Below, piece after piece: positions 1-11,500 of a stretch of DNA of 64,000 nt. This DNA comes from Streptomyces mutabilis. Its GTDB lineage: Bacteria; Actinomycetota; Actinomycetes; Streptomycetales; Streptomycetaceae. The position numbers were made by a program, and so were the translations under genes. A model generated the notes under the pieces. That model saw only the letters and a program-made list of their open reading frames with translations, searched no databases and had not been told where the DNA came from. How positions within the stretch are numbered: position 1 is the first letter of the stretch; each line of letters starts with the position of its first letter. The stretch spans positions 372,001 through 436,000 of the forward strand of contig NZ_BMTT01000001.1 of NCBI RefSeq assembly GCF_014649815.1, given 5' to 3'.

Positions 1-184
1 CGCCATCGACAACCGGGACCCGTTCACCGGCGCGGCGGTCCTCTCCCGCGGCCTGACCGGCACCCACCGGGGCCGCCCTTTCGTCGCCTCCCCGCTGCTC
101 AAGCAGCGCTTCGACCTGGCGACCGGGGTGTGCCTGGACGACGAGGCGGTGCGGGTGGCGACGTACGAGGTGAAGGCGGCGTAG
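1..184 (+). CDS. nirD: Nitrite reductase (NAD(P)H) small subunit, C-terminal part
   Basis: Partial gene; its 5' end lies outside the window. About 60 residues are readable from base 2, starting AIDNRDPFTGAAVLSRG and ending in a TAG stop. This is the C-terminal half of the Rieske-like small subunit of assimilatory nitrite reductase, which works with NirB to reduce nitrite to ammonia in the cytoplasm. The NRDPF and 'PFVASPLLKQRFDL' stretches are typical of NirD. nirB would be expected just upstream, outside the window. The next gene starts about 105 nt downstream with its own ribosome-binding site. Family recognition comes from motifs only. Confidence 0.82.
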   Translation, partial: AIDNRDPFTGAAVLSRGLTGTHRGRPFVASPLLKQRFDLATGVCLDDEAVRVATYEVKAA

Positions 185-289
185 GCCGCGCCGGGCTGTC
201 GGTTCCTGTCGAACCCGCCCGCCCGGTCGAGTTCGGCGGGGCGATCGGGTTTCATCGAGTCCCCGCCCCTCTCCCACGGAGGTCGCACC

Positions 290-1237
290 ATGACTCGCAA
301 CCGTCCCCGCCCGTCCCGGCGCACGGTGCTCGGCGGTGCCGCCCTGGCCGCGCTCACGGTGGCCGCGGGCCCCGGGCCGGTACAGGCCGCCGCCCCGGGG
401 CACGCCTGGCCCACGGAGTTCCCGCTGCCCGACGGCTGGCTGCCCGAGGGCATCACCATCGGGGCGCGGCCGTACGCCTACCTGGGCTCGCGCGCGAACG
501 GCGCCGTCTACCGCACCGACCTGCGCACCGGCGAGGGCCGCATCGTCCACGAGGGCGGCACCGGCCTCGCGGCCATCGGCCTGAAGCTGGACGACGACGG
601 GCTGCTGTACGTCGCCGGGGGCGGCGGCGGGACGGCACGGATCGTGGACGCCCGCACCGGCAGGCTGCTGCGCACCCACCGGCTCACCGAGGCCACCGGC
701 CACTTCGTCAACGACGTGGTCCTGCACGGCGACCGCGCCTGGTTCACCGACTCGTACGGGCCCGTCCTGTACGGCGTCCCGCGCGGCCGGCGCGGCGAGG
801 TGCGCACCCTGGAGCTGACCGGCGACTGGGAGCAGACGCCGGACGTCATCAACGCCAACGGGATCGTCACCACCCCAGACGGACGTGGCCTGATCCTCGT
901 CCGGAGCACCCCGGGCGAGCTGCACCGCGTCAGCCTCCGGACCGGCCGCGCCACCCGGATCGGGCTGGACGGCGCGGACGACGTCGTCAACGGCGACGGC
1001 CTGGTCCGCGTCGGCCGCACGCTGTACGTCGTCCAGAACCGGCGCAATCTGGTCAGCGTGTGGGACCTGGACGCGCGGGCCGGCCGGGCGACCCTGCGCC
1101 GTACGATCACCGATCCCCGCTTCGACGTCCCCGCCACCGCCGCCCGCTTCGGCGACCGGCTCTACCTCGTCAACGCGCGTTTCACCAGCCCGCAGACGCC
1201 CGAGACGACGTTCACGGCGGTGGCCGTGGACCGCTGA
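290..1237 (+). CDS. Tat-exported SMP-30/beta-propeller-like protein
   Basis: 315 residues. The ATG follows a clear GGAGG site. The N-terminus has a twin-arginine motif (SRRTVLGG, residues about 9-16), then a hydrophobic stretch and an Ala-rich cleavage region near residue 35, so it is probably exported folded by the Tat system. The mature part has repeated short motifs (YVAGGG, WFTDSYG, YVVQNRRN, YLVNARF) like the blades of SMP-30/gluconolactonase/NHL-type propellers. The substrate is unknown. Homologues in Streptomyces are sometimes labelled 'superoxide dismutase', but I see no metal-binding pattern supporting that. It stands alone between nirD and a second Tat-type propeller gene. Confidence 0.75.
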   Translation: MTRNRPRPSRRTVLGGAALAALTVAAGPGPVQAAAPGHAWPTEFPLPDGWLPEGITIGARPYAYLGSRANGAVYRTDLRTGEGRIVHEGGTGLAAIGLKLDDDGLLYVAGGGGGTARIVDARTGRLLRTHRLTEATGHFVNDVVLHGDRAWFTDSYGPVLYGVPRGRRGEVRTLELTGDWEQTPDVINANGIVTTPDGRGLILVRSTPGELHRVSLRTGRATRIGLDGADDVVNGDGLVRVGRTLYVVQNRRNLVSVWDLDARAGRATLRRTITDPRFDVPATAARFGDRLYLVNARFTSPQTPETTFTAVAVDR

Positions 1238-1384
1238 GGGAGCACGCCGCCCGAATGAGGGAGCGCGCCGCCCGGCCGTCACAGATTGTCCATGCACCGT
1301 CAACCGAGCCGCTCTAGGGTCCGTGGCCGTACGCTCCCGCCGCCGACCGGCGGCGGGCCCCGGTCAGGACACCCGGAGGCAGCA

Positions 1385-2539
1385 GTGGAACGTCGTACCC
1401 TCCTGCGCACGGCCGTCGTCGGCGGCTCGGCCGTGCTCGGCGGAGCCCTGTGGCGCGGTGCCGCGCACGCCGCCCCCGCCCAGCCCGGCGGCGGCCCGTA
1501 CGGGGCGCTCGGAGCACCCGACGCCAACGGCATCCGGCTGCCCGCCGGCTTCACCAGCAGGGTGATCGCCCGTTCCGGCCAGAGGGTCGCGGGCACCTCG
1601 TACACCTGGCACAACGCCCCGGACGGCGGCGCCTGTTACGCGGACGGCCCGGGCTGGATCTACGTGTCCAACTCGGAGATCAACCCCTCCGGCGGGGCGA
1701 GCGCGGTGAAGTTCTCGGCCACGGGGACGATCACGTCGGCGTACCGGGTGCTCTCGGGCACCCGGCAGAACTGCGCGGGCGGCAGGACGCCGTGGAACAC
1801 CTGGCTGTCCTGTGAGGAGGTGGACCGCGGCTACGTCTACGAGACCGACCCGTGGGGCGTGAAGGCCGCGGTGCGGCGGGACGCCATGGGCCGCTTCAAG
1901 CACGAGGCGGCGGCGGCCGATCCGGTCCGCGAGGTCGTCTACTTGACGGAGGACGTCAGCGACGGCTGCTTCTACCGCTTCCGCCCCACGACCTGGGGCG
2001 ACCTGTCCTCCGGCACGCTGGAGGTGCTGGTCGCGGGCTCGGCCACCAGCGGCCCGGTGTCGTGGGCGAGGGTCCCCGACCCGTCCGGCGCGACGGCCAC
2101 CCGCCGCCAGGTCTCCGGCGCCAAGCGGTTCAACGGCGGCGAGGGCTGCTACTACGCGGACGACACCTGCTGGTTCACCACCAAGGGCGACAACCGCGTC
2201 TGGCAGTACGACGCGGCCGCGCAGACCATCGAGCTGGCCTACGACGACTCCCTGGTGACGTCCGGCACGGCCCCGCTGACCGGCGTGGACAACGTCACCG
2301 GCAGCTCCTCCGGCGACCTGTTCGTGGCGGAGGACGGCGGCAACATGGAGATCTGCGTGATCACACCGAGCGACGTGATCGCCCCCTTCCTGCGCATCGA
2401 CGGCCAGTCCGGCTCGGAGATCACGGGCCCGGCCTTCTCGCCCGACGGCACCCGGCTGTACTTCTCCAGCCAGCGGGGGACGAGCGGGAGCTCCTCCGGC
2501 GGGATCACCTACGAGGTGCGCGGACCGTTCCGGACCTAG
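1385..2539 (+). CDS. PhoX/DUF839-type secreted phosphatase-like protein
   Basis: 384 residues. I chose the GTG at 1385 rather than longer upstream in-frame starts because it has GGAGGC just before it and begins directly with a Tat-like signal (ERRTLLRTAVVGGSAVLGG). The body has features of the DUF839/PhoX family: an early LPAGFTSRVIARSG segment, NCAGGRTPWNTWLSCEE, YLTEDVSDGCFYRF, and late EDGGNMEICVI and GPAFSPDGTRLYFSSQRG segments. PhoX enzymes are exported calcium/iron-dependent alkaline phosphatases, although many DUF839 members are untested. No Pho-box was identified upstream, so phosphate regulation is not supported. It is probably monocistronic. Confidence 0.8.
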   Translation: MERRTLLRTAVVGGSAVLGGALWRGAAHAAPAQPGGGPYGALGAPDANGIRLPAGFTSRVIARSGQRVAGTSYTWHNAPDGGACYADGPGWIYVSNSEINPSGGASAVKFSATGTITSAYRVLSGTRQNCAGGRTPWNTWLSCEEVDRGYVYETDPWGVKAAVRRDAMGRFKHEAAAADPVREVVYLTEDVSDGCFYRFRPTTWGDLSSGTLEVLVAGSATSGPVSWARVPDPSGATATRRQVSGAKRFNGGEGCYYADDTCWFTTKGDNRVWQYDAAAQTIELAYDDSLVTSGTAPLTGVDNVTGSSSGDLFVAEDGGNMEICVITPSDVIAPFLRIDGQSGSEITGPAFSPDGTRLYFSSQRGTSGSSSGGITYEVRGPFRT

Positions 2540-2555
2540 CCCGCCACCGGCAGCC

Positions 2556-2577
2556 GAGAGGCAGCGGAGAGGCAGCG
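2556..2577. repeat. Perfect tandem duplication of an 11-bp unit
   Basis: The unit GAGAGGCAGCG occurs twice in immediate succession, just after the PhoX-like gene. It may be replication slippage. No function is evident. Confidence 0.75.
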
Positions 2578-2701
2578 GAGGGCTACCGTCCGGTCACATA
2601 ACGTTCCCATCACGACTCCTTCATATCTCCACCACATCCCGCGCACCTCAATAGCTTCGTCACCTCACATCCGCTCCACCACACCATTTCCGGGACTCCT
2701 G

Positions 2702-3166
2702 ATGAAGCTGCTCCGCAAGCCCGCCGCCGTCGCCCTGGCCGCGGTGGCCCTGGCCGCCCTGCCCGCCGCCGCCCAGGCGCACGACGGCAACCACCCGTTC
2801 GAGAACTGCACCGAGGCCTACGACGCCGGGTACTCCAACATCAAGGAGGGCGACGAGCACTACGGCGACCACCTCGACCGCGACAAGGACGGCGTCGGCT
2901 GCGACAAGCCGCCCGCGGGCTTCGTGCCCGCCGACGACGAGGACTCCGGCGACAAGGACTCCGACGACGCGGCCGGCTCCGGGGAATCCGGGAACGCGGA
3001 GAACTCCGGCGGCGAGGAGGCCGCCGGGCAGCAGGGCACCGACCTCGCCGAGACCGGCGGCGACGACACGACGCCGTACATCGCGGCGGGCGGCGCGGCC
3101 GTCGTACTGGCCGGCGGCGGACTGCTGCTGGCCGCGCGTCGGCGCCGGGGCAACGGCGCCGGCTGA
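2702..3166 (+). CDS. Excalibur-domain cell-wall protein with LAETG sorting signal
   Basis: 154 residues in four parts. A signal peptide ends near AAAQA (about residue 26). An excalibur calcium-binding domain follows (FENCTEAYDAGYSNI ... DRDKDGVGCD, residues about 33-65) with the DxDxDGxxC loop and two Cys. Next comes an Asp/Ser/Gly/Glu-rich linker. The end is a sortase signal: LAETG near residue 118, a hydrophobic helix and an Arg-rich tail. Class E sortases of Streptomyces use LAxTG, so the protein is probably anchored to peptidoglycan. The linker would present the Ca-binding domain outside the wall. Its leader (2590-2700) is pyrimidine-rich and AT-richer than the surroundings, and no good ribosome-binding site is visible. 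Confidence 0.82.
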   Translation: MKLLRKPAAVALAAVALAALPAAAQAHDGNHPFENCTEAYDAGYSNIKEGDEHYGDHLDRDKDGVGCDKPPAGFVPADDEDSGDKDSDDAAGSGESGNAENSGGEEAAGQQGTDLAETGGDDTTPYIAAGGAAVVLAGGGLLLAARRRRGNGAG

Positions 3167-3188
3167 CGCGCGCGCAAGCACCGGCTGA

Positions 3189-3230
3189 CGAGAAGGCGGC
3201 ACCCCCGCACAAGGGTGCCGCCTCTTCTCG
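3189..3230. terminator. Strong hairpin terminator after the excalibur gene
   Basis: AGGCGGCACCC and GGGTGCCGCCT pair perfectly around an 8-nt loop. The stem extends through CGAGAA/TTCTCG with a two-base bulge. It lies between converging genes and could act on both strands. Confidence 0.8.
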
Positions 3231-3284
3231 TGGACCGGAGCCGCCGCCGATCGGTGAGGGTGGTCGGGTGACAGACGGCGGCTC

Positions 3285-3300
3285 CGGGGCCTGGGCCCCG
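3285..3300 (-). terminator. Short GC hairpin after ppdK
   Basis: CGGGGCC-TG-GGCCCCG is a perfect 7-bp stem 10 nt beyond the ppdK stop codon on the minus strand. There is no U-tract, as is common in Streptomyces. Confidence 0.55.
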
Positions 3301-3309
3301 CTCAGCGGG

Positions 3310-6030
<2,721 letters not shown>

Positions 6031-6078
6031 GGGTCTCGACTCCTCGAGGACGCGGTGGCTGCCCTGACGGCGAGGAAT

Positions 6079-6105
6079 GTACCCAGATCAAAGGCACCTG
6101 GGTAC
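6079..6105 (-). promoter_or_regulatory. Inverted repeat in the ppdK upstream region
   Basis: GTACCCAG and CTGGGTAC form a perfect 8-bp inverted repeat with an 11-nt spacer (ATCAAAGGCAC), beginning 49 nt upstream of the ppdK start. It could be an operator for a dimeric regulator or a 5'-UTR hairpin. Its function is inferred. Confidence 0.45.
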
Positions 6106-6233
6106 GTCCACTTGCGCGTCATGCGCCTGTAACCACTCGTCCGCCAGCGGATCGAAAGTCAAGGCTTGGCAAGCGACCGACGGCTTGTGTTTTCACTTCT
6201 TGAACGAATGAATCCTCAGAGCTCGCGATCGAC

Positions 6234-6347
6234 GCTCATCTGAGCGACGTACACCACGTTTGAGTTCGATCGATGAATGATCATGGCATGGCACTCAGTG
6301 CCACCCCTTGGAGAAGTGGAACCGCCCAAGATCTGCTCATCTGAGCG
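6234..6347. repeat. Two copies of a 13-bp palindromic motif
   Basis: GCTCATCTGAGCG occurs at 6234-6246 and again at 6335-6347, 101 bp apart. The core GCTCA-TC-TGAGC is a perfect 5-bp inverted repeat. The pair lies between the divergent ppdK and the sulfatase remnant. A repeated regulator site is possible. Confidence 0.6.
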
Positions 6348-6509
6348 TGACCTCTATCAGAGGTGGCGAGAATCACGCTGCCACAGGCCGTCGGATTTCA
6401 CCATGCGGACCGGTGAACGGACCGCCGGCGCCGGACGTACGAGAGTGCGGCGGACCGGCCCCCTCGCCGGGTCCGCCGACCACCGGGTCACGCACGGAAG
6501 GACCTCCGG

Positions 6510-7088
6510 GTGCCTGTCATCACGCCTTCTCGCCGGCCACAGCGGACCGCCGACGATCCCGACACACCCGAGACACCAGGGGAGCACGGCAGGGAGCGGG
6601 ACCGGCCGCTGATGGCGGAGGTCATCCTGACCTCCAGCCACCAGCCCTGGGCGCCGCTGCCGAGGACGGTCGGCTGGGACGAGATCGGCGACGGCTCGGT
6701 GTACGAGGGCACCGAGGCGTCGGGCGTGGAGGCGGCCGACATCATCGCCGACTCCACCCGGTCGAAGCAGGAGTACGGCAAGTCGGTCGAGTACTGGGTC
6801 ACCTGCCCCACCCAGTGGCTGGAGCGCTACGGCACCGACGACACCGTCCTCGTCCTCCTCGGCGACCACCAGCCGCTCGCCCGGGTCAGCGGCGACAGGG
6901 CGAGCCGGGACGTGCCCGTCTCGATCGTGGCCAAGGACCCGAAGGTGCTCGACGCGGTCGACGACTGGAACTGCACGGAGGGCCTGGAGCCCGCCCAGGA
7001 CGCGCCGGTGTGGAAGATGAGCTCGTTCCGCGACCGCTTCCTGACGGCCTACGGCTCCGTCCCGCGCCCCACCGGGGCCGGCGACTGA
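6510..7088 (+). pseudogene. C-terminal remnant of a sulfatase/phosphatase-like membrane protein
   Basis: From about residue 33 the product resembles only the C-terminal ~150 residues of alkaline-phosphatase-superfamily (sulfatase-type) membrane proteins of Streptomyces: SSHQPWAPLPRTVGWDEIGDG, VLVLLGDHQPL (the metal-binding GDHQP motif), DVPVSIVAKDP and a closing FRDRFLTAYG. The N-terminal membrane segments and the first half of the catalytic domain, with the Thr/Ser nucleophile, are missing. The first ~30 residues are low-complexity and unlike the family. I read it as a truncated, non-functional gene. An independently expressed fragment cannot be excluded. Its stop lies one base from the convergent dus stop. 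Confidence 0.65.
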
Positions 7089-7089
7089 A

Positions 7090-8256
7090 TCAGCCGCCGG
7101 AGGTGTCCAGCTCCGCGTCCTCGCCGACGCCCGCGCAGTCGTACGGGTCCTTCAGCCAGCCGTCCGGCAGGACCACCCGGTTGTTGCCGGACGTGCGGCC
7201 GCGGGGGCCGTCGGCGCCGGTGGGCCAGGGCTGGTCGAGGTCCAGCTCGTCCAGCCCGGCACGCAGTGCCTCCAGGGAGGAGGTGACCGCGAGCCGCTTG
7301 CGCATCTCGGAACCCACCGCGAAGCCCTTGAGGTACCAGGCGACGTGCTTGCGGAAGTCGATGACGCCGCGTGCCTCGTCGCCGATCCACTCCCCGAGCA
7401 GGGCGGCGTGCCGCACCATCACGTCGGCGACCTCGCGCAGGGTGGGCCGTACGTACGCGTCGGTACGTCCCTCGAAGGCGGCGACGAGATCGGCGAAGAG
7501 CCACGGCCGCCCCAGGCACCCGCGCCCGACCACGACACCGTCGCAGCCGGTCTCCCGCACCATGCGCAGCGCGTCCTCGGCGGACCAGATGTCGCCGTTG
7601 CCCAGCACGGGGATCTCCGGAACGTGCTCCTTGAGGCGGGCGATGGCGTCCCAGTCGGCGGTGCCGCCGTAGTGCTGGGCGGTGGTGCGGCCGTGCAGGG
7701 CGATGGCGGTGACGCCCTCCTCGACGGCGATCCGGCCGGCGTCGAGGTAGGTGAGGTGGTCGTCGTCGATGCCCTTGCGCATCTTCATGGTGACGGGCAG
7801 GTCGCCGGCGCCGGTCACGGCCTCGCGGACGATGGCCCGCAGCAGGTTCCGCTTGTACGGGAGGGCGGAGCCGCCGCCCTTGCGGGTCACCTTGGGCACG
7901 GGGCAGCCGAAGTTCAGGTCGATGTGGTCGGCGAGGTCCTCCTCCGCGATCATGCGGACGGCCTTGCCGACGGTCACCGGGTCGACACCGTACAGCTGGA
8001 TCGAGCGCGGTGTCTCGGTCGCGTCGAAGTGGATCAGCTGCATGGTCTTCTCGTTGCGCTCGACCAGCGCCCGGGTCGTGATCATCTCGCTCACGAACAG
8101 GCCCTTGCCGCCGCTGAACTCCCTGCACAACGTGCGGAACGGCGCGTTGGTGATCCCGGCCATCGGCGCCAGCACGACGGGCGGCGCGACGGTGTGCGGG
8201 CCGACCTGCAACGGCCGGGCGGTGGTGCTGGGGGCGGGCGCGGTGGGCGTGGACAT
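7090..8256 (-). CDS. dusB: tRNA-dihydrouridine synthase (DusB family)
   Basis: 388 residues. This flavoenzyme reduces specific uridines in tRNA to dihydrouridine using NADPH. The FMN-binding start APMAGITNAPFRTLCREF (residues about 30-47), the catalytic Cys segment NFGCPVPKVTRKGGGSALPY (about 112-131), ALHGRTTAQ and VLGNGDIWS are all present. I chose the ATG at 8256 because the conserved protein begins there and longer upstream frames are low-complexity. GACAAT ends six bases before the ATG, which fits a leaderless transcript. The GGAGGA between them is too close to act as a normal ribosome-binding site. No partner gene is coupled to it. Confidence 0.93.
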   Translation of the reverse strand: MSTPTAPAPSTTARPLQVGPHTVAPPVVLAPMAGITNAPFRTLCREFSGGKGLFVSEMITTRALVERNEKTMQLIHFDATETPRSIQLYGVDPVTVGKAVRMIAEEDLADHIDLNFGCPVPKVTRKGGGSALPYKRNLLRAIVREAVTGAGDLPVTMKMRKGIDDDHLTYLDAGRIAVEEGVTAIALHGRTTAQHYGGTADWDAIARLKEHVPEIPVLGNGDIWSAEDALRMVRETGCDGVVVGRGCLGRPWLFADLVAAFEGRTDAYVRPTLREVADVMVRHAALLGEWIGDEARGVIDFRKHVAWYLKGFAVGSEMRKRLAVTSSLEALRAGLDELDLDQPWPTGADGPRGRTSGNNRVVLPDGWLKDPYDCAGVGEDAELDTSGG

Positions 8257-8262
8257 TCCTCC

Positions 8263-8268
8263 ATTGTC
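8263..8268 (-). promoter_or_regulatory. -10-like element giving a leaderless dus mRNA
   Basis: GACAAT on the minus strand ends six bases before the ATG at 8256, so transcription would begin at or next to the A of the start codon. The element is inferred from spacing only. Confidence 0.4.
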
Positions 8269-8320
8269 ACGCACGCGGAGCAGTGCCCGCCGCGCCTGTG
8301 GACACGGATCATGTAATAGT

Positions 8321-8540
8321 GCGTGGGCGCCTCGTCGTACCGCGACACCTTCGTCTCCGCCGCCCGCCCCGGCTGGTGGATCCTGACCCGCCTGCGGCCT
8401 CGCGGTCCTGGCCCTCGGCGCACTGACCACCGGCCGCTGGGCCCGCCGCGCTGCGGAACGGACCGCCGGGCGTCTGGGATCGGCGGAGGTGCGGGAGGCG
8501 GCTTTTCGCCGACGAGCACGGGGTGCCGCTCGGGCCGTAG
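8321..8540 (+). pseudogene. Frameshifted C-terminal relic of an MFS drug-efflux transporter
   Basis: In one frame bases 8331-8388 read SSYRDTFVSAARPGWWILT. A different frame from about 8394 then gives GLAVLALGALTTGRWARRAAERT, a last transmembrane helix and cytoplasmic tail. Together these resemble the C-terminus of 14-helix DHA2-type efflux proteins. The rest of the gene is absent, stop codons lie immediately upstream, and the frame shifts inside. It therefore appears to be a decayed remnant filling the 317-nt gap between dus and the P-type ATPase. Similarity is judged from memory. Confidence 0.4.
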
Positions 8541-8573
8541 CCCAATGGCACCGCCGTACCGGCGCTGCCGGGC

Positions 8574-11500
8574 TCAGCGCGCGAACTCCGGCAGCCGTTC
8601 CGACACCTTCGGCCAGTACCTCACGACCGCCTCCTCCACCGCCGGCAGCGCCCGCTGCCCCGCCAGCGCCAGGACGATCGCCGCCGCCACGCCCGCCCAG
8701 GCCATGGGCCCCAGCGGCGTGCAGCCGAAGAGCTGGCTGGCGCCCGGCGTCTGCACCAGGGCGACCAGGGCGGCGGCGGAGCCCAGGGAGGTGACCTGGA
8801 CCAGGCGGCTGCCGCGGCGGTCGGCGAGGGTCTGGGCGAGCTGGGTGCCGACCACGGCGCACAGGGCCATCGTCGTGGAGCGGCGCCGCGTGCCCGGCGT
8901 GAAGCGGCCGAAGAGCCAGGCCGCGGTCGCGCCGAGGGCCGTGGTCATCGCCCGGTGCCGGATCTGGCGGATCAGCGGCTCGCCCAGCACCGCCGTGCCG
9001 AGCGGCGTGCCCGCGTCGTCCTCCTCCTGCTCGGGGTCGCCGGTCTCCGTGACCGCCACCGCCATCGCGGGGAACAGGTCCGTGAAGAGGTTGACCAGCA
9101 GCATCTGACGGGTGGACAGCGGGGCGGAACCGCCGAGCACGGTGCCGAGGATGCCGAAGCCGACCTCGCCCGCGTTGCCGCCGATCAGGATGGCGATGGC
9201 GTCGGCGACGCTGTGCCACAGGGCGCGGCCCTCCCGCACCGCCTCCACCAGGACCAGCAGGTCGTCGCCGGTGACGACCAGGTCGGCGGCGTTGCGGGCG
9301 GCGGCTGAGCCGCGGGCGCTGATGCCGACGCCGATGTCGGCGGCGCGGATGGCGGCGGCGTCGTTGGCGCCGTCGCCGACCATGCCGACGACCCGCCCGG
9401 CGTCCCGCAGCGACTCGACGACCTGGAGCTTCTGCTCAGGCGCCACCCGGGCGACGACGTCCGCGTCACGCAGCATCCGGGACCGCGCCGAACGGTCCGC
9501 CGCGGCGATCTCGTCGCCGGTGACCACGACCGCGTCCTCGGGCCAGCCCAGGTCGACGGCGATGGCGTGGGCGGTCTGCGGATGGTCGCCGGTCAGCACC
9601 ACGGGCCGTACGCCCGCCTCGCGCAGCCCGTGCACCAGGGCCGGGGACGTCTCGCGCGGGACGTCGGACAGTCCGAGCATCCCCGTGAACTCCAGCTCCT
9701 GCGGCTCCTGTTCGAGGACGTCGGCGGCATTCTCCCCCTTGCGCAGGGGCCGGCTGGCCACCGCGATGATGCGCAGTCCGTCGCGGGCCAGGCCGTGCGC
9801 CGCCTCGGTGGCGTGCGCGGGCAGGTCGGCGCAGGCGGGCAGGACGGTCTCCGGGGCACCCTTGACCACCAGCACCGGCGCCCCGTCGCCGTCCCGTCCG
9901 ACGGCGGCGGCGTAACCGCGCGATGTCTCGAAGGGCAGGCCCTCCTCCTGCGTCCACTCCGGGTCCGGACCGGCGGCGTCGAGCACGGCCTCGTCGGTGG
10001 CGTGGGTGGGGCGGGCGCCGTCACCGTTGAGGCGGGGGCAGGCGCGCGCGGCGATCCGTACGGCGTCGGCGGCCTCCGGATCGCCGGACTTGCGGACCGT
10101 GCCGTCGGCGCCCGCGACGCGGGTCAGCCGCAGTCTGTTCTCGGTGAGCGTGCCGGTCTTGTCGAAGCAGATGGTGTCCATGCGGCCCAGCGCCTCCAGC
10201 GTGCGCGGGGTGCGCACGAGGACGCCGTGCCGGCTGAGCCGGCGGGCCGCCGCCAACTGGGCCACGGTCGCCACCAGCGGCAGCCCCTCGGGCACGGCGG
10301 CCACCGCCACCGACACACCGCCGGAGACGGCCTGCCGGATCGGCGTCCCCCGCAGCAGCGAGAGGCCGGTCACCGCGGCCCCGCCGGCGAGGGTGAGCGG
10401 GAGCGCCTTGCGGGTCAGCTCCTGGAGCCTGGCCTGCACACCGGCCGCCGACGGCGTGCGCGCGGCCAGCGAGACCGCCCGCGCGGCCTCGGTGTGCTCG
10501 CCGGTGTCCACCACGACGGCCTGGGCGCGTCCGGCGACCACGGTCGTGCCCTCGAAGACCATGCAGTGCCGCTCGGCGACGGGCGCGTTCGTCACCGGGT
10601 CCACGCACTTGTCCACCGGCAGCGACTCGCCGGTGAGCGCGGACTCGTCGACCTCCAGGCCGTCCTCCCACAGCAGCCGGGCGTCGGCCGGCACGACGTC
10701 GTCCGCCTTGAGGTCGACGATGTGGCCCGGGTGGAGCTTGGTCGCGTCCACGACCCGCGGCTCGGCCGACGGGTCGTGCGTCTCCTCGTCGGAGACCCGC
10801 GCCTTCTGCTTCTGCTGCGCGAGCAGCCCGGACAGCGCCCGCTCGGCCCGCAGCCGCTGGAAGCCGCCGACCAGCGCGTTCAGATCCAGCGCGCCGACGA
10901 CGAGCAGCGCGTCCATGACGGAGCCGAGGATCGCCTCGGCCGCCGACCCGACCGCCAGCACCGGAGTCAGCGGGTCGTCCAGCTCGCCCCGCACGGCCTG
11001 CCCCAGCTGCCACGTCCACTTCACGGGCGCTAGGACGGGCACACGGCCCGCCCGGTCGGCCGCCGCCTTCACCCGCGCCGTCAGCTGTTCGGCGAGAGAC
11101 GGCTCCGGCTCCTTCTCCCGCGCCAGGCGTTCCCGTACGCCCGTGGGGTCCAGCGTGTGCCAGGCCACCCGCGGGCGGGGATGCGGGGCACGGGCCATCG
11201 CCACGCCCAGCGCGGCCCGGGTACCGGAGAACAGGGCCGCCGCCGCGCTCACGTCGACGGGCGCGTGCCGCAACCCGGGGAGCGCCGAACCGCCGCCCCC
11301 GCCGCCCTTCTTGCCGCTGCCACGCGCCTCTCCCACCGCCACCAGCAGCCCGGAGAGCGCGGCGCCGGACCGGGCCAGCGTCTGCGACCGGCGTCCGACC
11401 CCGCGGGCCGCGGGCACCGCCCGCAGCAGCCGCCACACGTCTGCGAGCCCCTGCGGGGCGAGCACGTCCGCGCCCCAGGACACCGGGGCGTCCCCGTCGG

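Larger units (their letters stand above)
6031..6509. other. Gene-free interval upstream of ppdK
   Basis: About 480 nt without a credible gene on either strand. It holds a palindrome close to ppdK and two copies of a 13-bp palindromic motif (annotated separately). It is slightly AT-richer than the neighbouring genes. The open frames here lack ribosome-binding sites and normal codon use. Confidence 0.6.

Noticed and set aside
6277-6612. 111-codon plus-strand frame upstream of the sulfatase remnant
   Set aside because: No ribosome-binding site, non-streptomycete codon pattern and no recognisable domain.
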